Assembly (NCBI GenBank): GCA_028281265.1
Contig: JANQKE010000083.1
Location: 1-54,111 of the forward strand
Length of the DNA stretch: 54,111 nucleotides
DNA from: Alphaproteobacteria bacterium
GTDB lineage: Bacteria > Pseudomonadota > Alphaproteobacteria > DSM-16000 > Inquilinaceae
Direction: 5' to 3'
The position numbers were made by a program, and so were the translations under genes. How positions within the stretch are numbered: position 1 is the first letter of the stretch; every line of letters begins with the position of its first letter. Of the stretch, positions 8,636 through 17,085 are shown one piece after another. The notes beneath the pieces were generated by a model. That model was not told where the DNA came from. It saw only the letters and a program-made list of their open reading frames with translations, and made no database searches.

Positions 8636-9112
8636 CTAGGCGGCTTCCTCGGCCGGCTGTTCGGTCACGCCATGTTCCCGCTTGGCGGCTTCGAACTCCG
8701 CCCGGAAATGCTCGCGCATCTTCTCGGGATTGAAATCGAGCAATGTCCCCCCGGTTTCATAGTGGTTGAGGAAGATGTTGCCGACGGCCTGCGCCGTCGC
8801 CGCCGCCACGGCCGGCACCAGGGCCACGCCGAGCACCGGGCCGACGAAGGGCAGGGCCTTGATCCACAAGCCCACACTGGTTCCGGACAGCCAGACCGGC
8901 ACCACACCGCCGATCAGACCGCTGATCAGCGCCCGGATCCGGTCCTCGGAAAACGGAATGCCGTAAAGCCGGGACAGATCGGCCACCATCTTCGTCTGCG
9001 CCGCCCAGATCGCCACCAGATCGACCGCCGGCACCGGGATCAGCCCCAACCCCGCCGACCAGTAGGTATAGCGGCGAACGATGCTCCTGGCCTCTTCAGT
9101 ACGCTCCGACAT
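8636..9112 (-). CDS. DUF697-type membrane protein (left copy)
   Basis: The 158-aa product starts at the ATG at 9112, preceded by GAGGGGG. It carries the DUF697 signature: basic EARSIVRRYTYWSAG, then LGLIPVPAVDLVAIWAAQTKM, then DLSRLYG. Two further hydrophobic stretches (ISGLIGGVVPVWLSG and LPFVGPVLGVALVPAVAAAT) are followed by a charged C-terminal tail. DUF697 domains are found at the C-terminus of YcjF and some GTPases and in stand-alone membrane proteins; the biochemical role is not established. It is divergent from the terminal NRPS gene and clearly related to the DUF697 protein at 43551-44291 at the other end of the cluster. Confidence 0.82.
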   Translation of the reverse strand: MSERTEEARSIVRRYTYWSAGLGLIPVPAVDLVAIWAAQTKMVADLSRLYGIPFSEDRIRALISGLIGGVVPVWLSGTSVGLWIKALPFVGPVLGVALVPAVAAATAQAVGNIFLNHYETGGTLLDFNPEKMREHFRAEFEAAKREHGVTEQPAEEAA

Positions 9113-9530
9113 CGGATCCCCCTCGAAGAACGTTCGGGTCGGGCCTGACCCGCACACGGTGGATGGGCGCCGAGGCCGGATCGATCCGTTGGCCCTCGAC
9201 TGAGTGGCCGCACATTCGCACGAACGGCGTGGTTTGTCCATCGGCCGTGTGCATTGCGCTATGATTATCCGTGCCGGGAAGGCGGCCATTGCCCATGGCG
9301 CCGGCATCCGCCATACAGCCGTCGGCTGAAGCGACCGTTGCGGTTTCGTCTCCTTAACCGGGAGGCATACCATAACACGCTCAGTCGAGAGTCGACCTAC
9401 CATACTATGCAGAACCTCAGACCGATGGGGCGTTTCCGGCCGGGTCGGGGCGGCCAGCCGCCCGGCCCCCCACGACCGCCGCGGTCGGACGGCTCTCAGG
9501 TCCCGCTGCCCCCCGCACGGTCCGAAGGTC
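9113..9530 (+). promoter_or_regulatory. Divergent promoter region; motif CCTACCATACTATG at 9396-9409
   Basis: No gene is supported in these 418 bp between the DUF697 gene (minus) and the terminal-module NRPS (plus). At 9396-9409 the plus strand reads CCTACCATACTATG. A 12-of-14 match, CCTATCATAGTATG, lies upstream of the autotransporter gene on its own coding strand. The AT-rich CATACTATG part could be a -10 region or an operator half. A palindromic-looking stretch (CAGTCGAGAGTCGACC) lies about 15 bp before it. Confidence 0.4.
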
Positions 9531-12500
9531 ATGATCAGACGCGAAGACATCCAAGACCTCGTCGCCCTGACGCCCTTCCAGCAGGGTGTTCTGTTTCACG
9601 ATACGGCCGCGGGGCGGCGCGGTCAGGGCGAACCGCCGGCACCGAACCCCTTCTTCCAGCAGATCGTGCTCGATATCCGAGGGCCCCTGGATGTCGGTGC
9701 GTTCGGCCGGGCGTGGCAAGACCTGGTCGATCGCCACCAGATCCTGCGCTGCGTCTATCGCACCAGCGGCGAGAAGGGGCCGGTCCAGATCGCCCTGAAG
9801 CATCGGCCGGTCCGCCTGGATGTGCGGGATTGGCGGGGGGACGACCCCGCCGCGGCCGAGGCGGCCGTCGCGGACGCGATCGCCGCCGAGCGGCTCAAAC
9901 CGTTCGATCTGACCCGGGATCTGCTGCTGCGGCTGGTGCTCGGTCCCGTCGGACCGGACAGGTTCGTGCTGATCTGGAGCTTTCACCACATCGTCATCGA
10001 CGGGTGGTGTATCGATCTGCTGCAGCGCGAACTGGCCGCCCTGTACACCGCGGCCGTGACGGGACGGCCCGCCGAGTTGCCGCCGCCGCTGCCCTTCAGC
10101 CGCTACGTCGCCTGGCTGCAGGCGCAGCGGACCGACGACGTCCTGGACTGGTGGCCGGGCTATCTCGGCGATGCCGCAGCGGTCGATCCGGTGCCCGGCT
10201 TCCGCCGCCGGACGGACCGCCCCACCCTCGACCACCGGATCGAAATCGTCACCGCCTCGGCCGCGGACACCGATCGGCTCACCCAGGCGTGCCGGGACCG
10301 CGGCATCACGCCGGCAACGCTGGTCTACACCCTGTGGGGCCTGCTGCTGGCCCGGCTGGCGGATCGGGACGATGTCCTGATCGGCGCGGTGGCGTCGGGC
10401 CGGACCGCACCGATCGACGGCATCGAGACGATGCTGGGACCCTGTCTGACGGCCTTGCCGTACCGGGTGACGATCGGGCCCGCGGACAGCTTCGGCGACG
10501 TGCTGTCCCGGGCCGGCAGGCACGCCGGGGCGTGGCTGGCGTCGGCCGTCTGCGCCCTGCCGGACATCCAGGTGCGCTGCGCCCGCAAGGGGCCGCTGTT
10601 CAGCCACCACGTGGTGTTCGAGAACTTCCCCATCGACGCCCGGTTCACCGGCGACGCGCAGCCCCTCGGCCCGGGCGTCAGCCTGCGGCAGCGGGACATC
10701 GTCCAGGCGACCGACGATCCGTTGACGGTGATCGTACACCCCGGCCGGCACCTTCACTGGCAGATCCGTTTCGATCCGACGGTGATCGATCCCGGTGCCG
10801 TGGCGGCCTTGGCCGGCGCGCTCGGCCGCCTGCTATCGGCGGTAGCGGGAGACCCGGATCAACCGGCCCAGGGCTGGTCGCCCGCCTCCCCCTCGGATAC
10901 GGACCGGATCTGGCAACGCTGGAGCCTGGGCGCCCCCGCCGCCCGGCCGCTGGGGTCGGCGGCCGGCACCCTGTCGGCCCTGCGGCACACCGTCGTCGAC
11001 CGTTTCGGCGACCGCCCGGCCGTCCTCGTGGACGGCAGCACCCTGAGCCATGCCGACCTGGAAGCGTCGGCCGCGCGGATCGCCGCCGGGCTGGAGGCCC
11101 ATGGCGTCGGTCCCGGCGATCGGGTCGCGGTGGCCCTACCGCCGGGACGGGACTGGCTCGCGACGCTGATCGCCACATGGCGGCGGGGTGCGGCCTTCGT
11201 ACCGCTGTCCACGGCCGGGCCCGCCCATCGCCGGGCGGCGATCCTGCGGGACAGCCAGCCCGGTCTGCTGGTTGCCGATGCGGATCACCCCGCCGACAGC
11301 GGTGTCCGGCAGACCTGCCCGACCCGCCTGAGCGAGGCGGCGACGCCGTCCGACGGTGGCTCCGGCCCCGCCGACGGCGATGCGATCGCCTATGTGATCT
11401 ATACGTCCGGGACGACCGGCAGGCCCAAGGGGGTCGCGGTCAGCCACGGCGCGGTGCTGAACTATCTCGGATGGCTGAACCGGGATGCCGGGATCGGGCC
11501 GGAGGACCGGACCGCTCTGGTGACGGCGACCGAGTTCGATCTGGGCTACACGGCGGTGTTCGGTGCGATGCTGCTGGGCGGGGCGATCGCCTTGCCCGGG
11601 GACGCGGCACGCCGGTCGGTGACCGCCGTGACGGACCTGATCGTCGACCAGCGGCTCACCTGGCTCAAGCTGACACCGGGCTATCTGCGCCTGCTGCTGT
11701 CCGACCCGGACAGCCGCCGGCTGACCTCCGCCGACGGCCTGACACGGATGTTCCTGGGGGGCGAGAAGCAGGATTTCGGCCTGCTCGCCGACCTCAAGGC
11801 GCTCACCCCGTCGGTCACGGTGTGGAACCATTACGGGCCGACCGAGGCGACGATCGGCTGCGTAGCCGGCCCGATCGACGACCTGGTGGGCGGTGCCGAT
11901 CCGGTACAGCGGATCGGCCGGCCGATCGCCGGCATGCGGGCGGCGATCCTGGATCGCCGGGGGCAGCCGACGGCGCCGGGCTGGCCGGGCGAACTCGTGG
12001 TCGCCGGCCCCGGGCTGGCGGCGGGGTATCACGGCCCGGTCGGCGAGGCCGCCCGGTCGTTCATCGCTCATCCGGTCCTGGGCAGAGCCTATCGGACCGG
12101 GGACCGCGCCCGCTGGCGGCCCGACGGCCATCTCGAGATCCTCGGCCGGGACGACGCCCAGGTGAAGATCCGAGGCCACCGGGTGGAACTGGGGGAGGTC
12201 GAAACCGTCCTGCGGGAGGTCCCGCCGGTCCAGGATGCCGCGGTCCTGGCCCTGCCCGACCCGTCGGGAGAGCCGGTTCTGGTCGCGTTCCTGGTCACCG
12301 GCAAGGCTGACCCGCCGGCCCCGGCTGCCTTGCGCATTGCCCTCGCCGACCGGCTGCCAGAGCCGATGATCCCGGCCCGTTTCGTCCCCCTGTCGCGTCT
12401 GCCGCTGACCGACAACGGCAAGCTGGATCGGGCAGCCCTGACCCGGGCCGCGGCGATCGCCCCGAAGCCGCCGGCCGGCGATCCGGCGCGAAGCGGGGAC

Positions 12501-13508
12501 CTCACCGCGACCGAGGCCGTGGTCGCCCCCATCTGGGCCAAGGCCCTCAGCGTCGAGCATGTGGACCCGACATCCGACTTCTTCGCCCTGGGAGGGCACA
12601 GCATCAAGGCCGTGATGGTCGCTGCCGGCCTGCGCAAGGCGTTCGGAAAGCGTATGGATATCCGGGTGCTGTTCGATCACCCGATCTTGCGGGACTTCTG
12701 CGCCCATCTCGACCGCAGCGGCGCGACCGGCGCCGCCGCCCGGCCGGCGACAACGCTGATCCCGCTCAAACAGGGCGATGGCGGCCTGCCGGCCCTGGTG
12801 CTGGCCGGCGCGGTCTTGGGTACGGCAACATCGTACCGGGAGTTGATCGACCAGATCGACCGCCCGGTCGCGGCCTGGGGCTTTCAGTATCCGGGCTTCG
12901 ATCGGGAGGAGCCGTTCGCCCCCACCGTCCCGGCCCTGGGGGAGGCCATGGCCGACGCGGTCTTGCGGGACCTCCCGGACGGGCCGATCCTGTTGGCCGG
13001 CTGGTCGATGGGCGGGGCCGTGGCCTTCGAGGCGGCTCGGCAGCTCGAACGGCAGGGGCGCGGGCCCCGCGGCCTGGTCCTGCTGGATACGCAGCCGCCC
13101 GGCTGGCGCCCTCCGGGCATGGCGGCGGCCGACATGGCACCGGAGAGCCTGGACAGTCTCCGCAAGGCGCCGGCGTGGCGGGGGATTCTGACGCTCCTGG
13201 CCGATGGCCTGGACGAAGACGGCTGGGCTCGCCTGGACCGGCTGTACCGGCACAATGTCACGATCGCCCGGGCCTGGCGGCCGGCGAACGGGATCCGCAC
13301 CGATATCCTGGCGCTGGAGGCCTCGGACAACACCTACCCGATCGGCATGGCCGCCTTCGACGTGCTGACCGCCGGGCTATGCCGGGTGCAGCGCGTTCCC
13401 GGCACCCATGTGAGCATGTTCCAGCCGCCCCACGTCACCGGCCTCGCCGCCGCCCTCGAGCAGGCCCTCAACAGAGCCCGAGCGATCGCCTCAGAACCGC
13501 AGGCGTAG
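9531..13508 (+). CDS. NRPS terminal module, C-A-PCP-TE, Asp-like specificity
   Basis: The 1325-aa synthetase adds the last residue and releases the product. The condensation domain (about 1-430) has an intact FHHIVIDGW. The adenylation domain (about 480-970) has YTSGTTGRPKG, NHYGPTEAT, YRTGDRARW and NGKLDR. The carrier domain (about 985-1050) has FFALGGHSIKA, and the type I thioesterase (about 1085-1320) has GWSMGGA around the nucleophile and a late His in GTHVSMF. Pocket residues read by alignment to GrsA-PheA give DLTKFGHIGK, very close to the aspartate code DLTKVGHIGK. The start has GAAGG just upstream. The gene sits apart from and ahead of the main synthetase genes, and its 3' end overlaps the convergent autotransporter gene by 18 bp. 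It presumably receives the chain from the E domain ending the 33104-40495 protein. Confidence 0.93.
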   Translation: MIRREDIQDLVALTPFQQGVLFHDTAAGRRGQGEPPAPNPFFQQIVLDIRGPLDVGAFGRAWQDLVDRHQILRCVYRTSGEKGPVQIALKHRPVRLDVRDWRGDDPAAAEAAVADAIAAERLKPFDLTRDLLLRLVLGPVGPDRFVLIWSFHHIVIDGWCIDLLQRELAALYTAAVTGRPAELPPPLPFSRYVAWLQAQRTDDVLDWWPGYLGDAAAVDPVPGFRRRTDRPTLDHRIEIVTASAADTDRLTQACRDRGITPATLVYTLWGLLLARLADRDDVLIGAVASGRTAPIDGIETMLGPCLTALPYRVTIGPADSFGDVLSRAGRHAGAWLASAVCALPDIQVRCARKGPLFSHHVVFENFPIDARFTGDAQPLGPGVSLRQRDIVQATDDPLTVIVHPGRHLHWQIRFDPTVIDPGAVAALAGALGRLLSAVAGDPDQPAQGWSPASPSDTDRIWQRWSLGAPAARPLGSAAGTLSALRHTVVDRFGDRPAVLVDGSTLSHADLEASAARIAAGLEAHGVGPGDRVAVALPPGRDWLATLIATWRRGAAFVPLSTAGPAHRRAAILRDSQPGLLVADADHPADSGVRQTCPTRLSEAATPSDGGSGPADGDAIAYVIYTSGTTGRPKGVAVSHGAVLNYLGWLNRDAGIGPEDRTALVTATEFDLGYTAVFGAMLLGGAIALPGDAARRSVTAVTDLIVDQRLTWLKLTPGYLRLLLSDPDSRRLTSADGLTRMFLGGEKQDFGLLADLKALTPSVTVWNHYGPTEATIGCVAGPIDDLVGGADPVQRIGRPIAGMRAAILDRRGQPTAPGWPGELVVAGPGLAAGYHGPVGEAARSFIAHPVLGRAYRTGDRARWRPDGHLEILGRDDAQVKIRGHRVELGEVETVLREVPPVQDAAVLALPDPSGEPVLVAFLVTGKADPPAPAALRIALADRLPEPMIPARFVPLSRLPLTDNGKLDRAALTRAAAIAPKPPAGDPARSGDLTATEAVVAPIWAKALSVEHVDPTSDFFALGGHSIKAVMVAAGLRKAFGKRMDIRVLFDHPILRDFCAHLDRSGATGAAARPATTLIPLKQGDGGLPALVLAGAVLGTATSYRELIDQIDRPVAAWGFQYPGFDREEPFAPTVPALGEAMADAVLRDLPDGPILLAGWSMGGAVAFEAARQLERQGRGPRGLVLLDTQPPGWRPPGMAAADMAPESLDSLRKAPAWRGILTLLADGLDEDGWARLDRLYRHNVTIARAWRPANGIRTDILALEASDNTYPIGMAAFDVLTAGLCRVQRVPGTHVSMFQPPHVTGLAAALEQALNRARAIASEPQA

Positions 13509-16500
13509 GCCACCACTGACCGAATGGTCGGTGTAATGCTCCCCGAACTCCCCGTCATAGCTGGCGAACAGGCTGCCCCCGCCGCCCAGATCCATTTCCA
13601 GCGATAGACCGACCGGCAGGTAGATCTGGCCGTCGTCCAGGCCCCGCACCGTGGTGGCGCCGATCCCGGCGGCGATCACGCGCGTATCCCCCTCGTCGAG
13701 GATCTCCTGCGCGCCGAGACCGGCATAGCCGAGCGCGGTCAGTATCCGGTCCCCGCCACCGACCTCGTCCAGCGCGATGTCGTGCCGGGCCGCCACGGTC
13801 GCTTCCAGCCGGGCCGTGGTACGGTCGCTGTCCCCGACGGTCAGCGGCGTCGGCGATCCGCCGGTCTCGGTGTAGCCGTCACTGGCCACATGGGTCAGGG
13901 TGGCCGACACCCGCGGTGTGATCGTGAACGAGCCGGTCTCGAAATCCGCGCCCGCGGTCGCCCGGAACCCCAGCCGCCAATCCTCCTGTTCATAGGACTG
14001 GACGAACCGGGTACCGCCGGAGAAGGTGACCCGGTTGCCGTCGCTCTCTCCCCGCCCGACCAGGGCAGCGGCCTGGGCGAAGGCCCGCTCGGTCAGGTCG
14101 GCGCGGATATGGCCGCCGGCGAACAGCGTATCGGTGTCGACGCCGGTCCCGCCGGAACGATCGACATCGGCCTCGCTCCGGTCGAAGCCGAACACGACCC
14201 CGCCCGTCCATCCCGGCGCGATGCCGTAGTCGAGACCCGCGGTCACGCCCACCCCGTCATAATCGAAGCCGGCGGCACCGCCGGTCCCGTCCTGGTCACC
14301 GAAGGTGTAGCTGACCTTGCCCCAGACGCTGGCTTCGCCGACCTGCAACGGCTCGGACGCCGCGGCCCCGAGGATCTGGAACACCGGGGCGGCCTCGGAC
14401 GGCATATCGACGGTCCCGGCGGCCATCGCCATCTGGAAGCCGAGCGTACCGGCGTTGGTCGCGGCGGCCCCGCCGAGCCGGGAATCGATCGCGTCGAACT
14501 GGCGGCTGAAGGCCAACTGAGCGGTCTGATGGCCGGCGTCGAGGGAAGACGGGTTCACCGTCGTGACGAAGACGTCGTTGCCGACAGCGGCCGCGGCGAC
14601 GCCGCCCCGCCCGCCGATCGAGCTGACGGAGGCGAACATGCCGTCGAGCGTCCCGGCCGACAGCACGACGTAGGTGCCGTCCGCCCCCTGCTCGACCGGC
14701 ACGACCAGGGCGGCCGAACCGACGCTGGCGGTATCGGTGACGGCCAGAAGATCGGCTGCGCCGTCGGGCCCGATCTCGGCCTCCAAACCGCCGGTGCCGG
14801 GGGACCAGGTCCCGACGGTCAGGGTCCCGAAGGCCGACCCGCCCGGCTGCGCCATGCCGTCGCTGACGGTGCCGGTGACCGTGCCGGTGCCGCTGAGCGT
14901 CGAGGACGGGTCGTTCAACATCACGTCGCCGGTCAACGTGCCGTCCATTACGACCCGGTCGCCCCCACCGCCCAGATCGATGTCGCCGATGGCCGTTGCC
15001 CCTTGGGTCATCCAGACCCGCTGCCCCCCGCCATCGCCACCGGCGACCAGGGAGCCGGGGCCGAACGCCCGCACCGTGCCCTCGAACACGGCCGAGGCCC
15101 CGCCGCCTTCCAGGGCGACCGCCGTCACCTCGGCCCCATAGGCTTCGACCAGCGATCCGGCCGCGAACAGGATATCCGCACCGCCGGACAGGTGGTAGGC
15201 CGCCTCACGACTGCCGAAGAACGCCATCGCCGGACGCGGGGTCTGGATCGGCACCGCGGTTCCGGACGTGATGTCGAACCCGTCGATGGTCTGGCCGGAC
15301 GCCGCCACCACCAGATCGCCGCCCGTGCGCACCAACCCTTCCGTTCGGGCGGCACTGCCGGTGCAGGTGACCATGCCCGCCGTGGGTACGGTGTCGCCGG
15401 GCCCACAGGAGCCCGACTGCTGGACTTCGAGCGCCATCGCCCGCTGGAGGGCGAACAGGATCAGCGGTGTCGAGAAGCTCTCGAAATCACTGGCGATCAC
15501 CGGCTCACTCGGATCGAGGTAGTTCGGGTAGTTCTCCGGGGGCAAAGCCGGGAAGGCGCTGAGATTGAGTCCGAAGGCGATGTCGAGACCCGGATCGTAG
15601 AACACCGACGAGGTGTAGCCGCTGATCGCCCCCGAATGGCCCAGCAAGGTTCCGCCGGCCCCCAGCCCCGGCATGTAGTAGATGGCGTACCCGTACTCCG
15701 CGGGGATCCCGGCCACCTCCCCCGGCGTCGTATCCGTGATCCGTTCCCTGAAGGTCTCCGGCGACAGCAAGCCGAACTCGTTCTCCGACAGCTCCCGCAC
15801 CCAGATCAGTTCGTCCCGGGCGGAAGACAACATCGCCCCCGCCGACCAGGGCACCTGCGGGCTGGACGAGGTGAAGTCGACCGCCCCGGTCGTGAGGTAG
15901 AACTGCCCTTCGGAGAACTGCGTGGTGAAATCCCGGTCGGTCGGAAAATGCGTCTGCTCCAACTCCAGCGGGGCGATGATCCGGTCCTGGATCAGCGTCT
16001 CGATATCGGAGCAGCCGCCCGGCGCCGTGCAGGACGCCCGCTCCGCGATCAGCCCCAGGATCACGAAATTGGTGTTGGAGTAGTTCATGTCCCCGATCGG
16101 TTCCGGGGACAGCAGGGTCGCCTGGGTGATAAGCTGTTCCGGCGTGTAGTCACCCACCCCATAGGGCGGTCCGTCGGTGAGATTGTTCCACTGATCCAGG
16201 ATCGTCTCGCTGGGGTCCTCGATCGACGGCGCGTCGAGATAGTCCTTGATGCCACTGGTCATGCCGATGGCGTTGCGCAGGGTTATCGTGTCGCCGTTGG
16301 GGATGTCGAGATCGGGCAGCCAGTCGTCCAAGGTCTGGTCGAGGGACACCAGACCCTCGTCGACCATCTGCAGGATCACGGTACCGGTATAGGTCTTGGT
16401 CTGGCTGCCGATCCGCATCTGGTCGGTCGGTGCCAGCGGCTGGTCGCCGGCGATGTCCCGCGTGCCCGCAGCCCCCATCCACTGCGAGTGGTCGCCGAAC

Positions 16501-16700
16501 ACCATGCCGCCCGTCACGCCGGTCGCGGTTCCGCCCACGGACATGTCGAGGATCGCCTGGCCGACGGGTCCGAGCCGGTCGGCATCGGTCTGTGCCTCGA
16601 CCGGAGCCGCGGCCGCTGCGACCGCCAGACCGAGCCCAAGGACCATAAGGCGTTGGGGTGATTGCGATTGTGCCCCTCTGCACTCGGGTACCGTACGCAT
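13491..16700 (-). CDS. Autotransporter with S12 / class C beta-lactamase-type serine hydrolase passenger
   Basis: The 1069-aa product has a strong GAGGAGG site before the ATG and a signal peptide (about 1-36). A serine hydrolase domain (about 40-430) carries the family motifs: Ser99-x-x-Lys102 in IGSQTKTY, Tyr207-Ser-Asn209 in MNYSNTNF and His355 in LLGHSGAISGY. A beta-solenoid-like stalk (about 440-770, with LTGDVMLNDPSSTLSGTGTV) leads into a C-terminal autotransporter barrel (about 800-1069, VWGKVSYTFG through GGLRLRF, ending in Phe). The enzyme should be exposed at the cell surface. Family members include D-aminopeptidases, esterases, ClbP-type prodrug peptidases and peptidases that destroy D-residue-containing peptide antibiotics. 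Its place inside the NRPS locus, which has an epimerisation domain, makes self-resistance or maturation of the lipopeptide a reasonable inference. Confidence 0.9.
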   Translation of the reverse strand: MRTVPECRGAQSQSPQRLMVLGLGLAVAAAAAPVEAQTDADRLGPVGQAILDMSVGGTATGVTGGMVFGDHSQWMGAAGTRDIAGDQPLAPTDQMRIGSQTKTYTGTVILQMVDEGLVSLDQTLDDWLPDLDIPNGDTITLRNAIGMTSGIKDYLDAPSIEDPSETILDQWNNLTDGPPYGVGDYTPEQLITQATLLSPEPIGDMNYSNTNFVILGLIAERASCTAPGGCSDIETLIQDRIIAPLELEQTHFPTDRDFTTQFSEGQFYLTTGAVDFTSSSPQVPWSAGAMLSSARDELIWVRELSENEFGLLSPETFRERITDTTPGEVAGIPAEYGYAIYYMPGLGAGGTLLGHSGAISGYTSSVFYDPGLDIAFGLNLSAFPALPPENYPNYLDPSEPVIASDFESFSTPLILFALQRAMALEVQQSGSCGPGDTVPTAGMVTCTGSAARTEGLVRTGGDLVVAASGQTIDGFDITSGTAVPIQTPRPAMAFFGSREAAYHLSGGADILFAAGSLVEAYGAEVTAVALEGGGASAVFEGTVRAFGPGSLVAGGDGGGQRVWMTQGATAIGDIDLGGGGDRVVMDGTLTGDVMLNDPSSTLSGTGTVTGTVSDGMAQPGGSAFGTLTVGTWSPGTGGLEAEIGPDGAADLLAVTDTASVGSAALVVPVEQGADGTYVVLSAGTLDGMFASVSSIGGRGGVAAAAVGNDVFVTTVNPSSLDAGHQTAQLAFSRQFDAIDSRLGGAAATNAGTLGFQMAMAAGTVDMPSEAAPVFQILGAAASEPLQVGEASVWGKVSYTFGDQDGTGGAAGFDYDGVGVTAGLDYGIAPGWTGGVVFGFDRSEADVDRSGGTGVDTDTLFAGGHIRADLTERAFAQAAALVGRGESDGNRVTFSGGTRFVQSYEQEDWRLGFRATAGADFETGSFTITPRVSATLTHVASDGYTETGGSPTPLTVGDSDRTTARLEATVAARHDIALDEVGGGDRILTALGYAGLGAQEILDEGDTRVIAAGIGATTVRGLDDGQIYLPVGLSLEMDLGGGGSLFASYDGEFGEHYTDHSVSGGLRLRF

Positions 16701-17085
16701 AGGCTCCTCCTCGGTCCGGCTTCCGCCGGAGGTTCGATTTCATACTATGATAGGTTACACCACGATCATCTCGACACTGCTTCCCTCATAAGGCAATGGT
16801 CAGGATCGGCGACACCCCATTGGACACATCATGCAAGCCTCGATCGAAGATGCCCCATACCGTGTCACAAACCCGTCAGATCCGGCCGATTCTCCACCAA
16901 ACAGGGATACCAAGCATGATCGAGTGCCATGAACCGAGTGTAGCATCCTGCGCCGCAACAGAGTATCACACATAACGCGTAACGCTAGCCGGTGATGGTT
17001 AACCGACTATCCCTAACCCGGATCATGTCGGTTGACTGTCCGACGGTGCCGGTGGCTCTCACGTTCGCTCGTTCGGTGATCGTCC
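16701..17085. promoter_or_regulatory. Divergent promoter region between autotransporter and main NRPS operon
   Basis: These 385 bp contain no supported gene and are more AT-rich than the surroundings. On the minus strand CCTATCATAGTATG (16741-16754) sits about 40 bp before the autotransporter start and resembles the motif ahead of the terminal NRPS gene. On the plus side a GGTTAACC palindrome (16997-17004) and a nearby CCCTAACCC lie 70-90 bp before the main synthetase start. These are candidate operators. No regulator gene of the cluster is present in the window. Confidence 0.4.

Noticed and set aside
9381-9409. LuxR-type quorum-sensing box before the NRPS
   Set aside because: The CTG...CAG dyad of lux boxes is not present, and no luxI/luxR gene is in the window.
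9254-12310. A 1018-residue open frame on the plus strand overlapping the terminal NRPS
   Set aside because: Arg/Gly/Pro-rich shadow translation; the overlapping frame carries all NRPS motifs.
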